A stretch of DNA of 64,000 bases from JAKAGZ01 sp963772675 (GCA_963772675.1 CAVYYF010000005.1:992001-1056000), one strand, 5' to 3'; shown: positions 10,051 to 19,810, numbered from the stretch's first letter. The notes: generated by a model from the sequence alone, not told the origin. Numbers and translations: made by a program.

Positions 10051-10509
10051 ATGAAACCTCAATTTTACAAATCAAAATTCAAACATATTTACACTGTAAA
10101 AGTAAGGTTCAATGAAGTAGATATGCTCAGCATTTTAAATAATGCTGTCTATTTTAATTACTTTGAACAGGCGAGGATTCATTACGTAAAAGATGCAGGC
10201 CTGCTGCCTGAGAAGGGAATTTTCAGCGATAACAGGCTTTATTATATGGCAAGAAATGAAATAAATTATTTGAAGCCAGCTTTTTTTGATGATGACCTTA
10301 ACATTTATACAAGAATATCTTATATTAAAAACTCAAGCTTCGGTTTTGAGCATATTGTTGAAAGAAAAAGAAATAATAATATCTTAGCTGAAGGGAAAGG
10401 CGTGCTTGTTCACGTTGATCCTTTAACCAAAAGATCAGCCGCTTTGCCTGATGAATTTTATAAAAAAATTTTAGTCTTTGATCCCGGAGTTGAAATTATT
10501 AAAAAATAA
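10051..10509 (+). CDS. Acyl-CoA thioesterase, hot-dog fold (4HBT/YbgC-like)
   Basis: A 152-residue single hot-dog domain. It opens with VRFNEVDMLSILNNAVYFNYFEQAR, where the aspartate, the asparagine-rich helix start and YFNYFEQAR match the 4HBT thioesterase signature (D near the start of the central helix). It begins four bases after the SDR stop codon, so the two are almost surely cotranscribed. It probably hydrolyses acyl-CoA to free CoA during fatty-acid breakdown; the chain-length preference cannot be read from sequence. Confidence 0.8.
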   Translation: MKPQFYKSKFKHIYTVKVRFNEVDMLSILNNAVYFNYFEQARIHYVKDAGLLPEKGIFSDNRLYYMARNEINYLKPAFFDDDLNIYTRISYIKNSSFGFEHIVERKRNNNILAEGKGVLVHVDPLTKRSAALPDEFYKKILVFDPGVEIIKK

Positions 10510-10526
10510 TTTAGGGGTAAATTATT

Positions 10527-11217
10527 TTGAGAACAATCATCTTTGATATCGAAACTTCTTCCTATCCGTTTGACTCACTTACTGAAAGTCAGCAAGAATA
10601 TTTGCTAAGATATGCAAATAAAGAAAACGATCCGGAAATAAAAGACCAAGAAAGAATCAGATGCGATTCGGTATATGAGTCTTTATCCATTTACAGCAAA
10701 AGTTGTTGCTATTGGATTATACGATGTTGAGAAAAACAAATCCTTTGTCTATTACGAAAATGAAGAATTGGAGGAATGGTCTGCCGAGGATGGCGACACG
10801 CAATACAAAGGATTACCTGAGCAAGAGATGTTTCAATCATTCTGGAAAATTATTGAGCTGGCAGATAGAATCGTTACATTTAACGGCAGAAATTTTGATG
10901 CACCGTTTCTTATGCTTCGCTCAGCAATGCTGAAAATAAAACCCAGCAAAAACCTCATCAGAAATCGTTATGATACTTCATTCCATATAGACTTATTGGA
11001 TCAATTTACATTTTATGGGCTGACCAGAAAATTTAACCTCGATTTTTACTGTAATGCTTTTGGAATTGAATCGCCAAAATCAAAAGGAATTTCCGGTATG
11101 GATGTGAAAAGCCTCTATGATGCTGGCAAAGTAAAGGAAATTGCCATATACTGTGGAAAAGACATATTAGCTACATATGAACTTTTTCGGATATGGGAAG
11201 ATTTTTTAACTATATAA
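10527..11217 (+). CDS. Predicted 3'-5' exonuclease (RNase H-like, PolB exonuclease type), one frameshift
   Basis: Frame 0 (10527 to about 10678) begins IIFDIETSS, the DxE ExoI motif. Frame 1 continues from about 10675 with LYPFTAKVVAIGLYD, then TFNGRNFDAPFL (ExoII) and YCGKDILATYELF (ExoIII YxxxD). All catalytic residues survive when the halves are joined near 10671-10680, where one extra base explains the break. Total about 229 residues. The TTG start is preceded by an AGGGGT ribosome-binding site. The family is that of stand-alone PolB-like exonucleases of unknown DNA or RNA substrate. It lies just downstream of the thioesterase but has no obvious link to fatty-acid metabolism. Confidence 0.75.
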
Positions 11218-11378
11218 TAAGTGCTGATTTTTAGCGGGCTTATGGTATTCCTTAAAAAAAAAGATATAAAAAAGTTTGTAAATTCTTAATAAATAATATA
11301 TTTGAGGTGGGCTTTAAGTGAGTTTTGTGTAAAAGGTGTTTTTGCAGGCAGAATAATAAATAATTATTTGGAGGATCT

Positions 11379-12438
11379 GTGAAAAAATTAACTGCAATTT
11401 TATTTCTTTTTAATATCATTATCTTTTCTTTTGTCTCTTACGGACAGGATAATTCTTCAGGGGATTTTAATAGCACCATTAAAAGTCTTTCTTCAGATGC
11501 TGCAAAAGGATACGTTGGACCTATTATTAGCAGCTTTGGATCAAACCTTAATTCCGGATGGGTTACAAAAGTACCGTCAGCTTCTAAACTTTCTTTCAGC
11601 CTTGAGTTAAAAATAGTTGCGATGGGTACAAAGATTGATGATGCGCTAAAAACTTTTTCAACTGTAGGTTCATTTAATTTTACTAACAAGTCAGGCTCAG
11701 GACATTGCTGGTCAAGCAGCCCCTAATGATATTGTAGCTCAGAGCCAAATTGAACAAGAATTGTTAAGTCATGCATGGACATTAGGAATTTCGGGTCCAA
11801 CAATTATGGGATCAAAGGATCAAAATGTTGTTCTGGATTTTCAAGGTCAAAAAGTTCAGGGATATACAATTCAAAATTACAGCTTAGCTGGAGTGTCTGG
11901 ATTTCTTGACAATTTATCATTATTCCCTACAGCCACAATTCAGTTAGGAGTAGGTACATTTATGGGTACTAATGTTGAAATAAGATGGTTTCCAAAAGTG
12001 AATATTAAAGATCTTGGTGATTTTACTTACTGGGGTTTTGGTTTTACTCATAATCCGGCCGTCTGGTTTCCTGGTACAGAATTTCCCGTTGATTTTGCTG
12101 TCGGTTATCATTATCAGGATCTTAAAGTCGGTACCATATTTGAAACTAAAACATCAATGATTGGAATTTATGCCAGTAAGACATTTGGTGCAATTATTTC
12201 TTTTACACCTTATGTTGGAATTACTTCAGAATCCTCTACAACAACTGTAAATTATGATTATACATATGATTTGAATGGAATTACGCAAACCACAAATATT
12301 AATTTTGAACTAAAAGGTGCTAACAATATGGGACTTACTGTTGGCGCAGCCTTTAAACTTGCAATTCTTAATTTAAATATTGATTATAAATTTGCAAGTG
12401 TTAAAACTATAAGTGCAGGACTGACTTTCGGTTTCTAA
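11379..12438 (+). CDS. Outer-membrane beta-barrel protein of unknown function, one frameshift
   Basis: The N-terminus is a signal peptide (MKKLTAILFLFNIIIFSFVSYGQ). The first frame ends at 11726. A second frame, read from TSQAQDIAGQAAPNDIV onward, continues to 12438 and ends in a typical barrel strand, SAGLTFGF. One extra A in ACTAACAAG at 11684-11686 accounts for the break. Joined length is about 352 residues. The body alternates polar and aromatic/glycine residues, as in transmembrane beta-strands, with WGFGFTHNPAVW in the middle. DUF6588-like proteins of Bacteroidota have this look, but I am not sure of the family. GGAGG ribosome-binding site upstream. Confidence 0.65.
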
Positions 12439-12466
12439 AAAATAAACTTTGTGAAAAGTAATTAAG

Positions 12467-12497
12467 AGCCGCAAAAAAATATTTGCGGCTTTTTTTT
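12467..12497 (+). terminator. Rho-independent terminator after the barrel gene
   Basis: AGCCGCAAA (12467-12475) pairs with TTTGCGGCT (12482-12490) across a six-base loop, followed by a run of T to 12497. It lies 29 bases after the stop codon of the barrel protein. Confidence 0.9.
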
Positions 12498-12624
12498 GTC
12501 AAAAGCACCTCTATTTAGTTAATTTATTAGTATATTATTCAAAATAAGCCTTCCTAAAGAATATCATAGTATGATAATAAGGAATGACATATAATTGTTT
12601 AAATAATTGTAAGGATTTGTATTT

Positions 12625-13272
12625 ATGATCTCACGAGTTATTATAAGAAATGTTTTACGATCTGATTTTGAAGCAATCCGAACATTGCAGCAGAAAGTTT
12701 ATCCCCATCTGAAACCATGGTCAATTGAACAATTGGAGAATCATATAAAAGTTTTCCCTGAGGGACAATTAGTTGCAGATTTTGAAGGTAGGATTGTTGG
12801 AACTGCAAGCTCATTGATTATTTTTTGGGAGGAGTATGGGCCTCTCAATAACTGGGGCGAAATTACGGGCAAGGGAACGTTCGACACTCACAACCCGGAA
12901 GGAAAAACTCTTTATGGAGCTGAAGTTTGTGTGGACCCTGATCTAAGAAAAAAAGGAATCGGTAAAAAATTATATATTGCAAGGAGGAAACTCTGTAAAG
13001 AATTAAATCTAAAAAGGATCATTGCAGCAGGAAGAATTCCAAATTATCATAAATTTGCTGACAAGTTTGACCCACATACATATGCCATGCATGTAATCTG
13101 GGGTGATATATATGACCCTGTCCTAAGATTTCAGATGAAGGAAGGCTTTCAATTTTGTGATATAATTGAAAAATATTTAACAGGGGATATATATTCACTG
13201 GAAAATGCCACACTGATTGTGTGGCTTAATCATGATTATAAACCGGAAAAAGGAGAAAAGAATGAGAGTTAG
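12625..13272 (+). CDS. GNAT-family N-acetyltransferase
   Basis: A 215-residue acetyltransferase. The acetyl-CoA loop appears as VCVDPDLRKKGIGKKLYIARR, which carries the R/QxxGxG/A signature. The N-terminal IRNVLRSDFEAIRTLQQ is the usual first strand and helix. ATG at 12625 after AAGGAT. Its last 11 bases overlap the start of the nitrilase-family gene, so expression is probably coupled. In related organisms these two domains occur fused in one polypeptide (from memory), which suggests they modify the same small molecule or protein. The substrate is unknown. Confidence 0.85.
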   Translation: MISRVIIRNVLRSDFEAIRTLQQKVYPHLKPWSIEQLENHIKVFPEGQLVADFEGRIVGTASSLIIFWEEYGPLNNWGEITGKGTFDTHNPEGKTLYGAEVCVDPDLRKKGIGKKLYIARRKLCKELNLKRIIAAGRIPNYHKFADKFDPHTYAMHVIWGDIYDPVLRFQMKEGFQFCDIIEKYLTGDIYSLENATLIVWLNHDYKPEKGEKNES

Positions 13273-14134
13273 AATAGCCGCGGTTCAATATAACCTGAGA
13301 AAAATAAATTCATTTGAAGATTTTGAGCAACAAATTAATTTTGTGATGGAATCAGCTGCAGAATATAATCCTCACTATGTATTACTTCCTGAACTATTTA
13401 CTACCCAATTATTATCATTTGTTCAAACTAAAGAAGCATATTCCGCAGTAAGAAGGCTCGGGGAATATACTGATCAATATATTAAATTGATGAAGTCATA
13501 TGCTATGCAGCATAAATTTTATTTAATAGGCGGTACGCATCCGACAAAATTAAATGGAGGCGTTATAAACAGAGCTTATTTATTTACACCGGATGGTAAA
13601 GTATTTCATCAGGATAAAGTTCATAGGACCCGCTGGGAAAAAGAATTATGGAAAACAGAACCAGGCCAGGAATTTAAAGTCTTTAAGACCGAACACGCTC
13701 CGATCTCAATAATGGTCTGTTATGATGTTGAATTCCCTGAAGCGGCAAGAATGGTTTCTGAAGCAGGCGCGGAAATAATCTTTGTCCCTTCCTGTACAGA
13801 TGACAGGCAAGGATTTTTGAGAGTCAGATATTGTTGCCAGGCGCGTGCAATAGAGAACCAGATATTTGTTGTAATGGCGAGTACGGTTGGCAATTTACCT
13901 GTTGAAAATATGAATCTGCATTATGGGCAGGCTGCAATTATCACACCTTCTGATTTTCCTTTTTCCCGCGATGGTATAGCAGCAGAAGGTATTATAAACC
14001 ACGAACAAATTATTATTGCGGATCTGGATCTTGATTTACTTGATGAAAGCAGATTGAAGGGATCAACAATTCCTCTGATGGATAAAAGAAAAGATATTTA
14101 CGCTAAGAATGCTGTAATAGAGGATACAAGATGA
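13262..14134 (+). CDS. Carbon-nitrogen hydrolase (nitrilase superfamily)
   Basis: The start is taken as ATG 13262, preceded by GGAG, giving 290 residues beginning MRVRIAAVQYN; an upstream in-frame start at 13217 would lie inside the GNAT gene and has no better support. The catalytic triad is visible: Glu in LLPELF, Lys in HQDKVHRTRWE, and Cys in SIMVCYDVEFPEAAR. The family cleaves amides or nitriles or transfers acyl groups. The 11-base overlap with the GNAT gene argues for a two-part enzyme. The end of the gene nearly abuts a convergent TPR gene. Confidence 0.88.
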   Translation: MRVRIAAVQYNLRKINSFEDFEQQINFVMESAAEYNPHYVLLPELFTTQLLSFVQTKEAYSAVRRLGEYTDQYIKLMKSYAMQHKFYLIGGTHPTKLNGGVINRAYLFTPDGKVFHQDKVHRTRWEKELWKTEPGQEFKVFKTEHAPISIMVCYDVEFPEAARMVSEAGAEIIFVPSCTDDRQGFLRVRYCCQARAIENQIFVVMASTVGNLPVENMNLHYGQAAIITPSDFPFSRDGIAAEGIINHEQIIIADLDLDLLDESRLKGSTIPLMDKRKDIYAKNAVIEDTR

Positions 14135-14135
14135 A

Positions 14136-15386
14136 TTATGCTGCGGATAAATTAGCAATTTGTCCTTTGATTTCTTTTAACTTTTCACTGGCCTTGAGTG
14201 ATCTGAAATAGTTTAGAGCTTCATTAAACATAGCTTTACTTTTTGTTGTGCTGCCAATATTCCTATAAAGAATACCCAGTTCGTAAAGTGTTTCAGCCTC
14301 ATTTAGTTTGTTACCGTGTTCTTTATTTATCCGCAAACTTGTCTTTAAGAAGTTTTCAGCCTCTGCGTAGTTCTTTTTATCTCTATGAATAATTCCTTTA
14401 ATTTTGTAAACATCAGCTATGGAAAGCTTATCGCTTGTTCTATGGCAAATTTCCATGGCTTTATCTGCAAAAGCATCGGCCAGATTATAGTCCTTTTGTA
14501 ATGCAAATGCATAAGATTTGCCAAGGTATGAAATTCCGAGTGTCGGTAGATATCCAATTCTTATGCTGGTTGAGATGCTTCTATCGAATTCCTTCAAAGC
14601 AGTCTGAGACTTTTGGGTACTTATATGCATTTGCCCAATATTGTGCCTTACTTCTGCAATGCGTTTCAAATTCGAAGTCTTATTATATGTAATTAAAGCA
14701 CGGCTAAAATAGGAGAGTGCATCATCATATTTACCAAGTATACCATTTATGATTCCCAGGTTTATTTCAATTTTACCTTTAAATTCATTATCTCTTGATT
14801 TTTCAAGCAAGCTTAGGCTTTTTTCAAAGTAGTCTTGCGCCTTCTTAAAATTTCCCTGTTCACCGTAAATAGTGCCGGTAAGATTTAAGCAGCCAGCAAG
14901 ACCTTTTGAGTCATTGTTTTTCTTGTATAAATATGAAGCCTTTCTTACATAAGCAAAGCTGTTTTGCCATTGTGTTTTTCGTCTGTAAACTTCTGAGAGA
15001 CTTAGGAATGCATCGGCTTCAAGTATAAATAAGTTCTTTTCTTTTTTGTTTGCGTTAATAATTTTTTCAAAAAGAATTATTGCTGAATCAAACTCGCCGA
15101 TCGTAATACAGTATTTACCGAGACTCTGAATAAGCACGAGAAATCTTTTTGACGAAAGTTTCTCGGAAGCGAAAGTTACCAATAAATCAATATTTCGCTG
15201 AATTTCTGTCTGTTTATTGGGCCCAAATTCTATCTGCATTCTATCAGTTTTGGTTAAATCAGATTTGTTTGTGTTTACTTTCTTTTTTGCTACAGCTTTT
15301 TGAAACTGATTTATTTCAGTATTACTAAAAAAGATTCCAAGTATTTCATCAAAAATAAATCCAAGGTTTATCTTTTCTTTTTTCAC
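14136..15386 (-). CDS. Tetratricopeptide-repeat protein
   Basis: 416 residues with no signal peptide or membrane segment. From about residue 110 there is a series of TPR units, for example AGCLNLTGTIYGEQGNFKKA, ARNI-type repeats and AETLYELGILYRNIGSTTKS, with the usual W/L-G-A-P spacing. The first 80 residues are Lys/Asn-rich and unassigned. TPRs act as protein-binding scaffolds; no enzymatic domain is attached. It is convergent with the nitrilase gene (one base between the stops) and has a long upstream gap. Confidence 0.8.
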   Translation of the reverse strand: MKKEKINLGFIFDEILGIFFSNTEINQFQKAVAKKKVNTNKSDLTKTDRMQIEFGPNKQTEIQRNIDLLVTFASEKLSSKRFLVLIQSLGKYCITIGEFDSAIILFEKIINANKKEKNLFILEADAFLSLSEVYRRKTQWQNSFAYVRKASYLYKKNNDSKGLAGCLNLTGTIYGEQGNFKKAQDYFEKSLSLLEKSRDNEFKGKIEINLGIINGILGKYDDALSYFSRALITYNKTSNLKRIAEVRHNIGQMHISTQKSQTALKEFDRSISTSIRIGYLPTLGISYLGKSYAFALQKDYNLADAFADKAMEICHRTSDKLSIADVYKIKGIIHRDKKNYAEAENFLKTSLRINKEHGNKLNEAETLYELGILYRNIGSTTKSKAMFNEALNYFRSLKASEKLKEIKGQIANLSAA

Positions 15387-15764
15387 GTAGGCTCCTTAAA
15401 ATTTTCATAATAATTGCGCATTAGGTATTAGATAAAGATTATTAAGAATTACTAGTAGGAGCTATTTTATTCTCCGGCCCTACGGTTCCAAATCATTTGA
15501 ATTCCTAAAAACTTTTTACAGTGCTCGATATTCCCATGTTCTATTTTAATCGGCATAGCATGTATCCCTATAAATGTGCCAGAGCATGATCGGTAAATTT
15601 TTCTAACCATGAATCGGGCATGAATGGTTTGGGAAATTTTTACTTAAAGTGATGAGAATTTTTTACTGATTAATTTTAAGATTATGTACCAGAATAGGCC
15701 ATAATTTTAGGAAACAATACCTGAAATTGAATTTTGGAATATAGGCATTGAGGGAAATGATGAA
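15387..15764. other. Noncoding gap of 378 bases
   Basis: It contains the promoter region of the TPR gene. An imperfect inverted repeat at 15593-15643 pairs GTAAATTT with AAATTTTTAC and AACCAT with ATGGTT. No reading frame with coding character and no RNA gene was seen. Confidence 0.5.
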
Positions 15765-16142
15765 TTATTCGGCTTCAGAAACGCCTATAACGCCGGCTAG
15801 AATTAAGCCGCCGCCTGCCAGCCCTGTATCTCTCAGGACATTAATCATTGATATTTGCATAGAATTAGGGTTGAATAGTCCAGGAATGTGTATAGTGAAA
15901 ACAACCAGAAGAAGAACTATAGAAAGTATAAGGCAGGTTATTTTTGTATATCTTTTGAAGATAATGCTTACAGAGGCAACAATCATAAAAGCACTGAGTA
16001 AATATACCCAAATAATACCACCTGGTAGAAAAGAAGGTATATATTCTTTGAAAGTACTGGCATTAATTATATGACTTATCCCCAAAACTGCAAAAAAGAT
16101 GGCATATGCAAACCGTATCGGTTTAGAAGTTAGAATTTTCAT
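15765..16142 (-). CDS. DoxX-like small integral membrane protein
   Basis: 125 residues with four hydrophobic segments (about 10-27, 45-60, 68-87 and 103-120), the layout of DoxX/DoxD-like proteins. The N-terminal FAYAIFFAVLGISHIINASTF and the loop FLPGGIIWVYL fit that family. ATG at 16142. Function is unknown; family members are linked to redox or thiosulfate chemistry, but nothing here specifies that. Confidence 0.65.
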   Translation of the reverse strand: MKILTSKPIRFAYAIFFAVLGISHIINASTFKEYIPSFLPGGIIWVYLLSAFMIVASVSIIFKRYTKITCLILSIVLLLVVFTIHIPGLFNPNSMQISMINVLRDTGLAGGGLILAGVIGVSEAE

Positions 16143-16335
16143 TGTGTTTTCACTTTTATATTCTCTGACCAGTTCTCCCAGATAGGTTTAATGATGTACC
16201 TGAAAGGGGAGAGGAACTTATGATTTAATAATAAAAGAAGCAAGAGAAAAAGTAATAATTTTTAACTCGCTCTGGTTCATAAATAATTTCCGTTAATTAA
16301 GTGGCCTGAGAATCCAGCCCATTTTGTCTTTTATA

Positions 16336-17019
16336 TTAAAAATGATAATTGAATCCAACAAGAACTCTCAGCATTATTTTAGGCTGATTTATCGCCTGAT
16401 CTGCATTTGAATAAGTATATCCATTTCTACTATTTACAGATGTTCCATCGGGATTATATGCAGTGTCGTGTCCTTCTATAGTACTGTCAAGGTAGTAATC
16501 AAATCCTGTTGATAGAGCCAGGTCCAGGCTTTGCACTATCGCAAAATAACTTTCAGCACCTAAACCTACTCCCCACTGATTGCTGGTTATTTTAAAGAAT
16601 TCATTTCCGTCTATAAAATCAAATTCACCGGAAAAGGTAGAATACCTTGGTCCCCCGAAAATGTAAAATCTCTTAAGTGATAGGAAGTGAACTTGATATA
16701 GCAGATCCATTCTGAAATTCCAATCCGTACCGTTTTTTTGCGGTACACCTGTTGTTGCATCATTTATAAAGATTTTCCGTGCAGCCCAGGCATTTCCGGG
16801 ATCAAAAGAAGTGTAACCCATGGCTAATCTTGCAGATAGTGGAAAATCCTGAGCAAAATTTGAAATCATTAAATTTCCCTGTAAACCAAATCCTTCAGTA
16901 TATCCAACAGAGATTCCACCTGTTACAAAAGGTTTATTATAAAAGCTGAAATTGTTTTGTGCTTTAATTGAAGAAAAGCTGCAAAAAATGATAATCAAAA
17001 AAGCAAATAATTTTTTCAT
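16336..17019 (-). CDS. Outer-membrane beta-barrel protein (porin-family fold), unknown function
   Basis: 227 residues. A clear signal peptide ends near SIKAQ. The mature part is a run of amphipathic strands typical of OmpW/OmpX-like barrels, and it ends with the aromatic signature VLVGFNYHF, as outer-membrane insertion requires. ATG at 17019. It stands alone on the minus strand. No specific substrate or partner can be inferred. Confidence 0.7.
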   Translation of the reverse strand: MKKLFAFLIIIFCSFSSIKAQNNFSFYNKPFVTGGISVGYTEGFGLQGNLMISNFAQDFPLSARLAMGYTSFDPGNAWAARKIFINDATTGVPQKNGTDWNFRMDLLYQVHFLSLKRFYIFGGPRYSTFSGEFDFIDGNEFFKITSNQWGVGLGAESYFAIVQSLDLALSTGFDYYLDSTIEGHDTAYNPDGTSVNSRNGYTYSNADQAINQPKIMLRVLVGFNYHF

Positions 17020-17209
17020 GCAAAATACTCCAGTGAATTGAAATATTATTCTTATTTTTTTTGAAAATAGTTTTTTGCAGTGAACCCCGGAAAGACTAGC
17101 TCCTTACAAATGCACAACCCATTATATTAAAATAATTTCATTTTGTAAAGGGAAAATTAAGTAGAATGCCATCGAAATTTGTAGTCAAAAGTATGAAAAC
17201 CATTGTCAA

Positions 17210-17779
17210 TTATTTTATTACCTTAGAAATTTGTTTGAATTCATCTGTTCCACTGAGGCGCAACATTTCAAACAATATTGATTCTGTAGTTGTAATTTCT
17301 GCTGAGCGGGTTCTCATTCTGTCTATAGCAGTTTCATAGTCAATCTTGTGGCGTGATGAAACTGCATCGACTGCTAAGTTAACCTGAAAATTATTTTCGA
17401 GCAGATCCAGTACAGTTTGCTGAACACAAACATGTGCTTCAATTCCTGCAACGACAACTTGCTTAATGTCTTTTCCCTTCAGTTTTAGGAATAAATCTTC
17501 AGCACCAATTCCACTAAAACTCATTTTTTGGAGAGCCGTTATATTTTCTAATTCATTTGAAATATCCTTTTGAGTTGATCCCAGTCCCTTCGGATATTGT
17601 TCTGTTATGTAGATTGGTGACCCAAGTATCTTAAAACCTTTAATAAGTTTTAAAGTATTTGCAACGACTGAATCAGGGTTTTGCATAACAGCAAGAATTT
17701 TCTCCTGGATATCGATTATCAGGAGAGCAGTTTTATTCTTATCAAGAATTAATGGATGACATTTGAAATTATTGTTCAT
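17210..17779 (-). CDS. Isochorismatase-family cysteine hydrolase
   Basis: 189 residues. The catalytic triad of the family is visible as D23 (LLIIDIQ), K85 (TALQKMSF) and C118 (AGIEAHVCVQQT). The sequence is closest in feel to YcaC-like members, which hydrolyse amides of unknown identity. It starts at ATG 17779 and follows the C39-like protease gene by 14 bases, so the two are probably one transcript. Confidence 0.85.
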   Translation of the reverse strand: MNNNFKCHPLILDKNKTALLIIDIQEKILAVMQNPDSVVANTLKLIKGFKILGSPIYITEQYPKGLGSTQKDISNELENITALQKMSFSGIGAEDLFLKLKGKDIKQVVVAGIEAHVCVQQTVLDLLENNFQVNLAVDAVSSRHKIDYETAIDRMRTRSAEITTTESILFEMLRLSGTDEFKQISKVIK

Positions 17780-17793
17780 AGAAATCTTAACAA

Positions 17794-18630
17794 TTAATAG
17801 ATAGGATCCATTCCATATTTACCGCACGCATACATCATCAAAATTGAAGAAAGGTCAACTAATGCTTTCTTTTGATCTTCGGAATGAATTACAAGATCAT
17901 AGACTTCGGCCATAAACTGTAAATCATTTAAAAGTTTTTCGAGCTCACTGTATGTTGGATTTCCATGCCAATACGCAATTTGCTCGACCAACATTTTTTC
18001 ATTACGTCTTAAAAATTCATTGAAAGAAATTACACTTCTGGAATTTGGATATCTCGGCCGGCAAATTGAAATCAGATCATTAAAGTATGTATCCCATTTT
18101 ACAGCCAGTCGTCTATTTCTCTTTCTCATTACATATCTTGCTTTTTCCAAAGTGAAGTTTGGTTTGGTCAACGGTTTTGTATTAGGGATCAGCGCATAAC
18201 CGTCATAGCTGATTTCCCCGGAATCTTCATCTATATTTTTCCATCTTATTGCAAGTTGTCTTGTACCATAAATCACAATTACTTTATCCAGTATGCTGTC
18301 GAATACGATAAATTTACCTTGTTGAACTTTTACTACTGATATCCAATGTTCCCAGCTATCGACGCTTAATATGCAGGGCCAGCCTCTTTTCAAATGTCGG
18401 CTTAAAGCTTTAATAGCTTCATCAGGAGTTTCACGACGGAAATATTTCATCCTGCAATCAAAAGTTTTTGCAGCTTTTGCCAAACCAATTTCATCTGTAC
18501 CGTACCACCATGTACTGCCGGCACGTTTGCCGATCGTTTTTTCATTTTCAAAACGTCCAAGCATTACCAGACCATATTTTAAAGCAAAAGGTCCACATTG
18601 ATATTTATAAGGCTGGGGATAAAAACTCAT
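17794..18630 (-). CDS. C39-like papain-fold cysteine protease domain protein
   Basis: 278 residues with no signal peptide. Q11-C12 (YQCGPFALKYG), H95 (WEHWISVV) and D111 (VFDSILD) are positioned as the oxyanion Gln, nucleophile, histidine and acid of C39/bacteriocin-processing peptidases. The C-terminal half is helical and unassigned. C39 domains usually cut double-glycine leader peptides and are attached to ABC exporters; this one is free-standing and cytosolic. It is divergent from an ATP-grasp ligase gene, with only 95 bases between the starts. The substrate is unknown. Confidence 0.7.
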   Translation of the reverse strand: MSFYPQPYKYQCGPFALKYGLVMLGRFENEKTIGKRAGSTWWYGTDEIGLAKAAKTFDCRMKYFRRETPDEAIKALSRHLKRGWPCILSVDSWEHWISVVKVQQGKFIVFDSILDKVIVIYGTRQLAIRWKNIDEDSGEISYDGYALIPNTKPLTKPNFTLEKARYVMRKRNRRLAVKWDTYFNDLISICRPRYPNSRSVISFNEFLRRNEKMLVEQIAYWHGNPTYSELEKLLNDLQFMAEVYDLVIHSEDQKKALVDLSSILMMYACGKYGMDPIY

Positions 18631-18725
18631 TTCGGAAATAATTTTAATTTATTAATGAATGTGTACAACTAAGTTATGAGTCCAGTTTTACTTAAAGTAC
18701 ATATTTACGTATTTTTATATTCAAT

Positions 18726-19796
18726 ATGAAGAAAAAACTTAAAGTTGCTGTAATTTTTAATGAGGCGAATCCTGAACTTTACGTCAAGACACCTCAAGAG
18801 TCCCTCGACAATGCTGACTTTGTACCCTACTTCGAGGTAGATGATCTAACCCCCATAGAAGAATATGAACAGCTTGCTGACAGACTTTCTAAAAAGGGTA
18901 TCAACGCATATGCACTTAATATCAAAGATGACATCGATATACTAATAAAGAATATTAAAAAACACAAACCCGATGTTGTGTTTAATTTTGTTGAGATATA
19001 TAAAGATGACTCCCGTCTAGAAATGAATATGGTTGGTTTGCTTGAATTGCTGGGCATTCCATATACGGGGGCTCCCCCAATGGCTTTGGCCAACTGCCAG
19101 AGCAAAATTCTTGCAAAGCGACTGCTAAATGCTGTTGGAGTCCGTACCCCTCAATTTATGGTTATTCGCAAGGAACGTAAACAATATAGACATAAACTCA
19201 ATTTTCCATTAATCATTAAACCGGCGTTCGAAGACGCTAGTGCTGGTATTGAAAATGACTCTATTGTAAATAATAATAAAGAAATGAGGACGCGGATAAA
19301 TTATGTCCTTAATAATTTTGCGCAGCCGGCCTTAGTTGAGGAATTTATTGAGGGAAGGGAGCTTAACGTTGCAGTGATGGGCGACAAAAATCCCGTTGCG
19401 TTACCTATAAGCGAAATCGATTTTTCAGAAATGCCAGAGCATTTGCATAATATTGTTAGTTATCAGGCTAAATGGGATCCCAATCATGAATCTTATCACA
19501 AAACTATACCCATCTGCCCCGCGGAATTGCCTAAACGGATTGAGAAAAGAGCGAAGGAGATAGCTGTAAAAGCATTTAAAACTATGAACTGCCGCGATTA
19601 TGCCAGAGTAGATATCCGGCTTTCAAAAGATAAAAAATTATACGTGCTCGAAGTTAATCCAAATCCCGACCTTACTGAAGGAGCCGGATTTATGCGGTCA
19701 GCCGAAGCCGCAGGATATTCATATACCACTGCTCTAAAAAAAATAATCAACCTGGCGTGGAAGAGAAGAAAAAAGCTGAATAATTCTAAGAAGTAG
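18726..19796 (+). CDS. ATP-grasp ligase similar to D-Ala-D-Ala ligase
   Basis: 356 residues. It has an N-terminal pre-ATP-grasp domain (VAVIFNEANPELY), a central GLLELLGIPYTGAPPMALA segment like that of Ddl, PLIIKPAFEDASAGI for ATP binding, VEEFIEGRELNVAV and VLEVNPNPDL for metal and ATP. The N-terminal half is longer than in true Ddl. The chromosomal ddl is normally near murein genes, which are absent here. Together with the divergent C39-like protease it may join or edit a small peptide; that is inference. ATG at 18726. Confidence 0.75.
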   Translation: MKKKLKVAVIFNEANPELYVKTPQESLDNADFVPYFEVDDLTPIEEYEQLADRLSKKGINAYALNIKDDIDILIKNIKKHKPDVVFNFVEIYKDDSRLEMNMVGLLELLGIPYTGAPPMALANCQSKILAKRLLNAVGVRTPQFMVIRKERKQYRHKLNFPLIIKPAFEDASAGIENDSIVNNNKEMRTRINYVLNNFAQPALVEEFIEGRELNVAVMGDKNPVALPISEIDFSEMPEHLHNIVSYQAKWDPNHESYHKTIPICPAELPKRIEKRAKEIAVKAFKTMNCRDYARVDIRLSKDKKLYVLEVNPNPDLTEGAGFMRSAEAAGYSYTTALKKIINLAWKRRKKLNNSKK

Positions 19797-19810
19797 ATAA
19801 ATCCTTTTAC

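Noticed and set aside
13217..13261. Upstream start for the nitrilase gene
   Set aside because: It lies within the GNAT gene and adds residues not typical of the family; ATG 13262 has a GGAG site.
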